This document shows, piece after piece, positions 21,001-28,634 of a DNA stretch of 64,000 nt; the first letter of the stretch is position 1, and each line of letters begins with the position of its first letter. A model generated the notes under the pieces. It was not told where the DNA came from. It was given only the letters and a program-made list of their open reading frames with translations, and made no database searches. The stretch is from Arenibacter latericius DSM 15913 (GTDB taxonomy: Bacteria; Bacteroidota; Bacteroidia; Flavobacteriales; Flavobacteriaceae). A program made the position numbers and the translations under genes. The stretch is taken from contig NZ_AUKX01000002.1 in the NCBI RefSeq assembly GCF_000424985.1, positions 142,351 to 206,350 on the forward strand, given 5' to 3'.

Positions 21001-23415
21001 TTAATGCTTTTTTACTTGTTTTTTACCACAGTACTTCTTAACCTTCCACGGAGTTCCGTTTGATTTAACATATAAACCTAAGGATAGCCACCACCGGATT
21101 TTTGCTTGGTCTTTGTAATTAATGGATTTATCTTCTATGAACTGGATTCTTAAGCCCTTCTTTACACAGTACAATTTCAATGAATCGTGTAAGTCATAGT
21201 ACGTGTTTTCATTCTTTAGCTCCCTGAATTTCTTCCATTGGTCAGGTATGTAGATCACAACGCAATCTATGTCAGTGCTCTTCAATGCCAACTTATCAAT
21301 TTTGCTTTTCAGGTAATCATAAAATTGAATGGCGGAAAAACTGCTTACGTCATTATTGGGGATTGTAATCACAAATTCACTTTGAATAGTGTTAGGAATG
21401 ATGAGATGCTTCTTAAAAACACTGTCAAATCCCGGGAATTCCTTCAAATACTCCTTTTCCCATATTGGACTGATTGTATTCAGTAGTGAATCTAAATGAG
21501 CTTTGATTTTTTCAAATCCAAAGTCAGGGGAAATAATAGCCAAGTTGACATTCGCAGTGCCATTGTTACTTTGGCCAAAGCTTTCTTCTAACGGGCCTAA
21601 AATTTTTAAGCCATTTATCGGGTGAATTGATTGCTTTGCCTCATCCTGATAATGAAAATAAATAGAAGGCTCATTAAGTCTCGTAAAGCCATTAAAGCAA
21701 TAAAACTTATCGTTTACTTTTTTGGCTGCTGTTGAGTAATATTCTTCGAGCTTGATTTCAAAATCACCGTGCTTAAAATTCAAGTATTCATTTTTCTTCT
21801 TCAATTGGGTAAACCACCAGTGCATTTTTTGCCCATACTTGTTATTGTAGCGATTTGAAATAATAGTGTTTGAAAGATATTGAACAACATTTCTGGGAGG
21901 TTCACCACCTGCTGTTGTCTGTATATGAACTGTTGGGCAGAATAATAGATATAGCTCTTTATTGACGAACTCAATTTTAAACTCAAATGCCTCAAAAACA
22001 GCTATGTTTTGATGGATATTAAAATTGCGGTTTCGTTTTTTAATATCTGCAATTTCGCTATCACTCAGTGTATTTTCGGAGGAATAGAATTTTCTGATAT
22101 TTCTGCCTTTTGCGTAAACGGACAATCCAAAATCATTGACCAAAGTTTTTTCAACCAACTCATATAGCATCCCTAAATAAAAGGAATCAGAATGATAATA
22201 GATATGCTCCGGTATGTCAGCAATTTTTAAGTCATCAGTTATATGGCTTGTTAGTGTTTCCTTAATTTCCTGCTCAACACCAAAAATCATCAGTGTGTCA
22301 TTCTTGGTAAATGACGCAACTATGTTGGTACTACCAATTACTTGCCGTAATTTTTTCCATTTTCCTACCCCAGTTAAAGTGGTTTTCGTAGTAAAAGCGG
22401 TTTTAGGAAAGCTCTTTGCCTTTATTGCATTTAAAAGAATTGGCAAGGTTGCAGAGGGATTCTGACTTAATCTAAAAGCTTGTCTTTGTTCAAATCGTTC
22501 AGAAGCAATAGTATCAATTTGTGTATTTGCCAATTCACAGGTTCTATAAATCTCATGTAGAAAGTAGTCAAAGCTATCAATTTCTAAAAAGCCTGAACGT
22601 TTGTTTTGTTCTTGAGCTTTCTCAATTAATGCTTCTAACTCATTTGTCGGTTGTACTCCCTTTGGTATACACCAAATTAAACCTTTCGGAAAAGCATTGG
22701 GTTTCTCTAATGCTTTTTCCAATGTGGTCATTACTGATTTATCACTTCCCGAATACCCAACAACCAGCAAGCCTTTCTGGGTAGAAGCGTTTAATAATTT
22801 TGTATGTAAGCTTGCTTCTAACTCTTGAAGTTCTTCATCAGTATTTTGGAGCGGGTCATATCGGAAATCCCCATGAAGTTTTACAACTGTCGGAATATCC
22901 GAGTTGAATTGTTGAACGGAGCTTGCGTTATCAGGGGAAACAATTTGGCAACTTCTATAATTCAGGGCTGTAATTGCCTTTTCGATCAAGTCGTCAAAAT
23001 TTGTAGTCCAGACCACATTGAATTTTTGTCGCTCTACCAGTGCTGATAAACAGAGAAAGCCAATGGACGGTTTTTTATCACGAACCAAATCTGTCAAAAA
23101 CTCTTTTCTGACAAGTGAGTCGGGGTAGCATTCCTTGAAATAGTGTGAGTAGGGGTTTGCTATGTTGCTGTCGCCTCTTTGTTCAAAGTAATTTTGAATA
23201 ATTTGTTTGTTAGCTTCAATTTTAAGGTCAGTAAACTTTTTGCCATTTATTATTTTCTTACTGCTAAGTATTTCTCTCTTAAAATGCCAAACTAAGTCAC
23301 CTCCTGACGGGATACCAGAATTGACAGATGCGCCTGAACCTAAAAACAAATCGAATGATTGGTCTGAAAGTACCTTGAAACTTCTTATAAATGTATCTCT
23401 GTCTATTTTTCTCAT
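21001..23415 (-). CDS. SIR2-domain protein fused to an Argonaute MID/partial PIWI region (3'-truncated)
   Basis: 804-residue protein. Residues 1 to about 290 are a SIR2 NAD+-binding domain: GSGASVNSGIP at 26-36, TTNFDDL at 137-143, KLHGD at 179-183 (His181 is the catalytic position) and VVGYSGSD at 218-225. Residues about 320-600 fit an APAZ/N-lobe region. Residues about 606-765 read as a short prokaryotic Argonaute MID domain: ILGPLEESFG, EFPGFDSVFKKHLI, VVIYIPDQWKKF, DLHDSLK, RIQFIED. PIWI begins at 775-791 (WWLSLGLYVKSNGTPWK), but the frame ends 13 residues later, losing about 200 residues. SIR2 and APAZ normally form one subunit with a separate short Argonaute (SPARSA); here they appear fused. 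NAD+ depletion during infection is the known family role; activity of this remnant is doubtful. No intact partner gene is nearby. Confidence 0.85.
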   Translation of the reverse strand: MRKIDRDTFIRSFKVLSDQSFDLFLGSGASVNSGIPSGGDLVWHFKREILSSKKIINGKKFTDLKIEANKQIIQNYFEQRGDSNIANPYSHYFKECYPDSLVRKEFLTDLVRDKKPSIGFLCLSALVERQKFNVVWTTNFDDLIEKAITALNYRSCQIVSPDNASSVQQFNSDIPTVVKLHGDFRYDPLQNTDEELQELEASLHTKLLNASTQKGLLVVGYSGSDKSVMTTLEKALEKPNAFPKGLIWCIPKGVQPTNELEALIEKAQEQNKRSGFLEIDSFDYFLHEIYRTCELANTQIDTIASERFEQRQAFRLSQNPSATLPILLNAIKAKSFPKTAFTTKTTLTGVGKWKKLRQVIGSTNIVASFTKNDTLMIFGVEQEIKETLTSHITDDLKIADIPEHIYYHSDSFYLGMLYELVEKTLVNDFGLSVYAKGRNIRKFYSSENTLSDSEIADIKKRNRNFNIHQNIAVFEAFEFKIEFVNKELYLLFCPTVHIQTTAGGEPPRNVVQYLSNTIISNRYNNKYGQKMHWWFTQLKKKNEYLNFKHGDFEIKLEEYYSTAAKKVNDKFYCFNGFTRLNEPSIYFHYQDEAKQSIHPINGLKILGPLEESFGQSNNGTANVNLAIISPDFGFEKIKAHLDSLLNTISPIWEKEYLKEFPGFDSVFKKHLIIPNTIQSEFVITIPNNDVSSFSAIQFYDYLKSKIDKLALKSTDIDCVVIYIPDQWKKFRELKNENTYYDLHDSLKLYCVKKGLRIQFIEDKSINYKDQAKIRWWLSLGLYVKSNGTPWKVKKYCGKKQVKKH

Positions 23416-23472
23416 AAATTGAAGGCTACAATTTCATTCTTTTTTGATTAGAGCAAATTTTCACCGCATGAA

Positions 23473-23663
23473 GCACAACGCCCGAGCTATGAGTAGTGTG
23501 GGAGCAAACTTGCGCTTAACTTCCGGCATTCACCTAGCAAAAGCTTTTTGTTTTGGTTTATCTTTTATTATCAGAGCAAAATCGAAAAGATTTTGCGACC
23601 ACCTAAATATAGACAAAACTTTGATTTGAAGGCCAGGGCCCGCATTACTTATAGGTTTTGTTG
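23473..23663. repeat. GC-richer structured element upstream of the SIR2 gene
   Basis: A non-coding block beginning GCACAACGCCCGAG and ending TTATAGGTTTTGTTG, richer in GC than its surroundings. From memory it resembles a dispersed element of about 200 bp found in many Bacteroidetes genomes near accessory genes (CACAAC...GTGTGGGAGCAAAC...CCCGCATTACTTATAGG). I cannot verify its copy number from this window. Confidence 0.5.
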
Positions 23664-23882
23664 CCAAATCGTTTTTCTTTTTGCGTCCGAGTAAAATCTA
23701 GCGTTCTACTTGCGTATTGAGTGCGTCTGAGTAAGAAAGCCTTGCGTACTACTCCGTACCCCTCCGAATCGAGCTAAAATCCATTTGCGTATGAGTGAGA
23801 AGTCACACCTCCATCCGAGTTTTGGCGCCCGGAACTATGAATCAAGGACAAGCTTGTCTACTTGCCTAAAATGTTTGGCAAC
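23660..23882. repeat. inverted-repeat-bounded element with TGCGT..GAGT sub-repeats
   Basis: GTTGCCAAA at 23660-23668 and TTTGGCAAC at 23874-23882 are perfect inverted repeats bounding about 220 non-coding bases. Inside are degenerate copies of TTGCGT(N)GAGT at 23681, 23710, 23722 and 23785, plus TCCGAGT at 23814. This suggests a small non-autonomous mobile element or recombination site. No integrase lies nearby. Confidence 0.5.
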
Positions 23883-24078
23883 GTTGTTGTAAGGTAACTT
23901 GTGATTATATATCTCACTTTTTATGCTTACTAATCTAGGAAAATTTTAGCAGATTAGGAATTTAGCGTTATGGATACAGGGTATTGATTGTCAATCAGAA
24001 AAGTAAACGTGATGTATGTTCCAAAAAAAGCTAGAGAAAGAAGGGGTGAAGAGGAGGTATGTGATGTTAATAACACCT

Positions 24079-24126
24079 AAAAAAAAGGAGCCATCCTGTA
24101 TATAAAAACCATACATTACGGCTCCT
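24079..24126 (-). terminator. terminator of the small membrane-peptide gene
   Basis: Read on the minus strand, AGGAGCC and GGCTCCT form the outer stem, TGTAT/ATACA extends it, and an eight-base T run follows. It lies just after the stop at 24136. Confidence 0.82.
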
Positions 24127-24135
24127 CACTAAGCA

Positions 24136-24300
24136 TTAACCGCCAACGTAGGTGCTCTTATTATTATTTTTAAGGTCTATGTGTTTTATAACTTTATAAA
24201 CTATCATCCCAAGGACAATCACAAGACAAAAGGCAATAGAGATAAGGGGGTACTTATCCATTAAACTCATTACAGGCTCAATAATTTCAATAGCATTCAT
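24136..24300 (-). CDS. small single-pass membrane peptide, 54 residues
   Basis: Not recognised. The frame runs MNAIEIIEPVMSLMDKYPLI, then a hydrophobic span SIAFCLVIVLGMIVYKVI, a basic stretch (KHIDLKNNNK) and STYVGG. It therefore predicts one membrane helix with a short basic tail. Support for a real gene is the strong minus-strand terminator placed directly behind the stop and the lack of any other explanation for it. It could be a stress or phage-related small membrane protein. The SIR2 gene lies 720 bases away on the same strand, with the structured repeats between them, so no operon is implied. Confidence 0.6.
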   Translation of the reverse strand: MNAIEIIEPVMSLMDKYPLISIAFCLVIVLGMIVYKVIKHIDLKNNNKSTYVGG

Positions 24301-24716
24301 GATAATAAATCTGTTTTAATTTGGGCTTAACATTGCTTTGTTAGCTAATAGGTATACTTAAGATTGGATTAGTCGCCCCAGGTTGCTTTTAAAACTCCTA
24401 AATAACGTTAAGATTACCTTAAAATTTGTTAACGAGAAATTGTCCGCACCTCCTAGTCTTATTGGGATTAAGAAGTTTTTTTGGTAATGTGTTGGTTAAC
24501 AATTTATTGGTGGTAGAGTGGAAGTAACTTGATACTTATACCGGTTTGCAAATACTATTTTTGTCAATAGGCATTTTCTAGTAAAAAAGCAGAAATTGGG
24601 ATTCTACCACCTTTTCTTTCTGTTTTACAACAAAAATAGTGCGCTATAGGATGAAGATTTTAGTTTTGATAGGAATCAATATATACTTCTACCAACCAAT
24701 ATTTAAACCAACAAAC
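24301..24716. other. intergenic gap between divergent small genes
   Basis: This divergent region carries promoters for both neighbours in principle. TATTTTTG at 24556-24563 is a possible plus-strand -7 element without a well-spaced -33. No further gene is visible. Confidence 0.45.
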
Positions 24717-25223
24717 ATGAAAAATAGTATCGCAGTTTTCTTATTTTGCTTAATAGGAATGGGCCTTTATGGGCAGCGTGGAATGAAAATAGGAATTCAT
24801 GGAGGCTTGCCTTTAAACGACTTTGAAGAAGAAGCGAGTATAATGTTGGGTTTAGATGCAGGCTATAGATTTGCTCTAGGTGAGGTGGTAGATTTTGGGG
24901 TGATGACAGGATATATACATGCTTTTCCAGAAAAATATCATCTGGATTATGGAGAAAACCTTCCTAGTATACAGTTTGTTCCTTTGGCCGGGTCTGTAAG
25001 AATATGGGCATCTAATTCTTTTTCTGTTGGAGGTGATATTGGTAAGGCTATTGGAATAAACGAGGGGAATAAAGGCGGATTCTATTATAGGCCGGCCATA
25101 GGATATTTAATGGGAGCCCAGACCGAAGTGAACATCTCCTATACGGGAATATCACTGGAAGAGAAGTCTTGGAATACCCTAAGCTTTGGTATTGTGTACA
25201 CCATAGATTTTAAAAAGTATTAA
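24717..25223 (+). CDS. small outer-membrane beta-barrel protein
   Basis: 168-residue exported protein of the OmpW/OmpA-like small barrel type. The chosen ATG gives a clean signal MKNSIAVFLFCLIGMGLYGQ; the open frame extends 26 codons upstream, but that stretch would put a second hydrophobic segment before the signal. Alternating short strands (MKIGIHGGLPL, LGLDAGYRFAL, FGVMTGYIHAF, SVRIWASNSFSVGGDIGKAI, NTLSFGIVYTIDFKKY) and the terminal aromatic/charged residues fit an eight-stranded barrel. The function is unknown and it stands alone. Confidence 0.75.
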   Translation: MKNSIAVFLFCLIGMGLYGQRGMKIGIHGGLPLNDFEEEASIMLGLDAGYRFALGEVVDFGVMTGYIHAFPEKYHLDYGENLPSIQFVPLAGSVRIWASNSFSVGGDIGKAIGINEGNKGGFYYRPAIGYLMGAQTEVNISYTGISLEEKSWNTLSFGIVYTIDFKKY

Positions 25224-25737
25224 ATTCCTAGGATCCTTGTTTTAAACGTTACTATTCTATCTACAACCCAGTTGGTATTTTGTGGTAGTCTTTCTTTTAT
25301 TTAAGGGGGTTATCTAATTTGTCCAATCATATACATTCTCCTCTTAGCAAGTTGGAAATAAACTATATAGGATACTATCTAGAACAAAATTGTGAGTTCG
25401 TTTTTTGATCTTCCAGGTACATTTTTTTTAAGCAATCTATTATCAATACATAAAAAAATAGCCTGATTCGCGAGAATCAGGCTATTTTTAGAGAACACTA
25501 TAAACACTAAAAAAATTGCATAAACAATTATTGGTATAAATATATTATTAGAATGCTGTTTTTTAAAATTAATGTTGTGAAAGAGGTAATTTTTGTAGTT
25601 TCCCTTGTTAAATTTGTGGTTTGGGTAACATTTGGTTACATTTTGTAAAAATATTACGATATTTATTTTTTGAAACAAATTAGGCCATAATTAAACAATT
25701 GTGCGCTGCTTTAAATTTATAATACCTAAATAAATAT
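25224..25737. other. intergenic gap upstream of PEP carboxylase
   Basis: The only structured feature is the strong symmetric terminator at 25454-25489. A short minus-strand frame of 99 codons across this hairpin has no family resemblance and is judged not to be a gene. Confidence 0.5.
25454..25489. terminator. bidirectional hairpin terminator
   Basis: A perfect 16-bp stem (AAAAATAGCCTGATTC with its complement) closes on the GNRA-type loop GCGA. A and T runs at both feet allow termination in both directions. It lies about 230 bases after the barrel gene. Confidence 0.85.
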
Positions 25738-28284
25738 ATGCATCAATCGGAAAGATTAGAGGAGTTTAAAAAATCAGTTTACAACAAGTTCAATATTTAT
25801 AATAGTCTGTTTCTAAATTTACCCTATCAAAATATTGAGAATGTAGGAATGCTGATTCCTTTATTGCTTAATCATGCGGATCAGGGGTTAAAATCCGGAA
25901 AGAATCCAGAAGAAATTTTGGATCTATTTTTTCGGGATTATGCCAAAATCGACTCCGAAAGGGACAGGATCGATTTTATGTTTCGCATCATTCAGTATGT
26001 AGAGCGGCAAGTAGTATTGTACGATAGTGTAGAGGATGCAGCGTTTCCTAAACTGCAAAAGCATAGTAATTCCCTGACAATCCGAGATTATTTTCAGTTG
26101 GTAGATAAGAATAAAAAATGGGAGAAAGTATCCGATAAACTATCTACTTTCAGTGCCCGTATTGTGCTTACTGCACACCCAACTCAGTTTTATACCCCGG
26201 CGGTATTAGATATTATTGGTAATCTTAGAAATTTAATCTTAGAAGATAAGGTTAATGAAATAGATTTGGTACTACAGCAACTAGGACTTACATCCTTAAT
26301 AAATGCCAAAAAACCTACCCCTTTAGATGAGGCAAAAAATATTATCTATTTCCTTAGAGATGTTTATTATAAGGCTATTGGTGACCTGTACGCCTATATA
26401 AAGGATAATGTTGGAGATGTAGAGTTTAACAACCATAATATAATGAAGTTGGGCTTCTGGCCAGGTGGTGATAGGGATGGTAACCCTTATGTAACTTCTG
26501 GTATTACTAAGGATGTTGCAGATGAGCTACGAATAACTTTAATGAAATGCTATTACGGAGATTTAAAAAACCTGCAGCAGAAACTTACTTTTAGGGACTT
26601 ACAAGACGAACTTAGCATTTTAAGGTCAGGATTGTATAAGACTATGTTTGATGCTGATAATTATCTTGGATATGAAGATATACTGGGCCCATTACAAAAG
26701 GTAAGAACTATCTTGGTTGATAAATACCACAGTCTTTACCTAAAGGATCTAGATCATATGATAGACAAAGTGAAAATCTTTAAGACTCACTTTGCAACTT
26801 TAGATATCAGACAAGACCATAGTGTTCACTATAAAGTAATAGAAGAAATCCTAAGGGTTAATGGATATATCCAAGAGAATTTAGAGGAATTAACCAAGGA
26901 AGAGTTGATAGATGTTCTTTTAACTAAGGATATAGACCTGCAAAACCAAACGCTTGAATTAGATATAGCGCAGGAAACCATTCAGAATATACTTCAATTA
27001 AGAAATATTCAAGAAAAGAATGGAGAGGAAGGCTGTAACCGATATATTATCAGTAATTCTGAAGATATCTTTTCTGTTCTCTTTGTATTTGGACTATTTA
27101 GATGGTGTGGTTGGGATGAGAAGAAGTTAACCTTCGATATTATTCCGCTTTTTGAGACCATGGTAGGGATGGAGAACTCTAGTGGTACCATGGAAGAATT
27201 ATTTAATATCCCTATGTATAGAGCGCATTTAGAGAATAGGGAGTTAAAACAAACTATAATGCTAGGCTTCTCTGATGGTACCAAAGATGGTGGATATGTT
27301 AAAGCCAACTGGGAGATCTTTAAAACCAAAGAGCGATTGTCTACCATTTGTGATGAGCGTAATATTAAAGCCATATTTTTTGATGGTAGAGGAGGACCAC
27401 CAGCTAGGGGAGGTGGAAAAACACACCGTTTTTACGCTGCGCAAACCAAAGACATTGCCAATAACGAGATTCAGCTTACGATACAGGGACAGACTATTAC
27501 TAGTACCTATGGTACAAAGGAACAGTTTATCCATAACTCAGAGCAGTTGTTGACCGCTGGACTTTCTAATAACCTTTTTGGAAAGGAGAATGTTATCTCT
27601 TCGGATTCTAGAGAGCTTTTAGAACAGCTATCAGATCTTAGCTTTAAAAAGTACGATGCGCTAAAGAATCACGATAAGTTTATTCCTTATCTAGAGAATA
27701 AAAGTACGCTTAAGTACTACCAAAAAGCTAATATTGGTAGTAGGCCAGGGAAAAGAGGACATAAAAAGAAGTTAGAACTTTCAGATTTAAGGGCCATCTC
27801 TTTTGTAGGATCTTGGAGTCAGCTAAAACAAAACGTACCAGGTTATTTTGGAATCGGTACCGCTATTAAAACCCTAAAAGAGCAAGGGAGATTAGAAGAC
27901 TTAAAACAATTATTCCAAGAAGTGCCTCTTTTTAAAGCCTTGATGATGAATAGTATGATGTCCTTGGCAAAATGCTATTTTGAACTGACGAGCTATATGA
28001 AAAATGATGAGGAATATGGCGAGTTTTGGACTATCCTCTATGAAGAATATTTGCTTTCTAAGGAAATGCTACTGCTTATTTCCGACTCAAAAATTCTGAT
28101 GGAGAAAGAACCTATTTCTAGGGAGTCGGTTAAAATTAGGGAGAATATTGTATTGCCATTATTGGTAATTCAACAGTACGCCCTACAGAAAATGAGCAAG
28201 ACCACAGAGTTTAATGACTTGTACGAAAAGATTGTAATAAGATCTTTATATGGAAATATTAATGCAAGTAGGAATTCTGCATAA
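25738..28284 (+). CDS. ppc: phosphoenolpyruvate carboxylase
   Basis: Anaplerotic enzyme converting PEP and bicarbonate to oxaloacetate in the cytoplasm. Diagnostic segments are LTAHPTQFYTPAVL (catalytic His), FWPGGDRDGNPYVT, LGFSDGTKDGGYVKANW, FFDGRGGPPARGGGKTH (the Gly-rich catalytic loop) and GSRPGKR. Two differ from the E. coli-type text: TAHPTQ for TAHPTE and GFSDGTKDGG for GYSDSxKDxG, a divergent Bacteroidetes-like subgroup. At 848 residues it is slightly shorter than the 880-residue norm. It is monocistronic, with a terminator behind it. Confidence 0.96.
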   Translation: MHQSERLEEFKKSVYNKFNIYNSLFLNLPYQNIENVGMLIPLLLNHADQGLKSGKNPEEILDLFFRDYAKIDSERDRIDFMFRIIQYVERQVVLYDSVEDAAFPKLQKHSNSLTIRDYFQLVDKNKKWEKVSDKLSTFSARIVLTAHPTQFYTPAVLDIIGNLRNLILEDKVNEIDLVLQQLGLTSLINAKKPTPLDEAKNIIYFLRDVYYKAIGDLYAYIKDNVGDVEFNNHNIMKLGFWPGGDRDGNPYVTSGITKDVADELRITLMKCYYGDLKNLQQKLTFRDLQDELSILRSGLYKTMFDADNYLGYEDILGPLQKVRTILVDKYHSLYLKDLDHMIDKVKIFKTHFATLDIRQDHSVHYKVIEEILRVNGYIQENLEELTKEELIDVLLTKDIDLQNQTLELDIAQETIQNILQLRNIQEKNGEEGCNRYIISNSEDIFSVLFVFGLFRWCGWDEKKLTFDIIPLFETMVGMENSSGTMEELFNIPMYRAHLENRELKQTIMLGFSDGTKDGGYVKANWEIFKTKERLSTICDERNIKAIFFDGRGGPPARGGGKTHRFYAAQTKDIANNEIQLTIQGQTITSTYGTKEQFIHNSEQLLTAGLSNNLFGKENVISSDSRELLEQLSDLSFKKYDALKNHDKFIPYLENKSTLKYYQKANIGSRPGKRGHKKKLELSDLRAISFVGSWSQLKQNVPGYFGIGTAIKTLKEQGRLEDLKQLFQEVPLFKALMMNSMMSLAKCYFELTSYMKNDEEYGEFWTILYEEYLLSKEMLLLISDSKILMEKEPISRESVKIRENIVLPLLVIQQYALQKMSKTTEFNDLYEKIVIRSLYGNINASRNSA

Positions 28285-28322
28285 TAATTAGTTTAATTAG
28301 TTAACAAAGGTGTATTTACACC

Positions 28323-28356
28323 AAGGCTCCAGAACAATACTCTGGAGCCTTTTTTA
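28323..28356 (+). terminator. terminator of ppc
   Basis: AAGGCTCCAGA pairs with TCTGGAGCCTT around a seven-base loop and is followed by Ts. A small GGTGT-ATTT-ACACC hairpin at 28309-28322 precedes it. Confidence 0.9.
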
Positions 28357-28634
28357 TTTCGCTACATTGGAGTAAATAAAAGAAGATTGTGGAAGTAAGT
28401 CTTATCGCGTTTATCAGCGTTCTAGGGAGAATCGGTATTTTTTTTGGTGTAGTATTACAACTAGAAACGCTATCAGTTTTACAATTTATAGTATTAAATA
28501 ACTAGATGCAATAATGCAAAAAGTGTAGTACAACCCCTGTAGGTGGCAGATGATATAATATTGATTATCTTAAGGATCAATTTTGGTTAAAAATAAATAT
28601 ATTTATAATCTTAGGTATTATATACACGGCATGT
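28357..28634. other. gap upstream of the sensor kinase
   Basis: AT-rich and without a coding frame. No well-spaced TTG/TAnnTTTG promoter pair stands out. Confidence 0.4.

Noticed and set aside
23660..23900. An integron attC site around GGCAACGTTGTTGTAAGG
   Set aside because: The core does not fit GTTRRRY/RYYYAAC pairing, and no integrase or cassette array is present.
25379..25678. 99-codon minus-strand frame upstream of ppc
   Set aside because: It runs through a perfect 16-bp terminator hairpin and AT-rich non-coding DNA; low-complexity Asn/Lys/Ile/Phe content.
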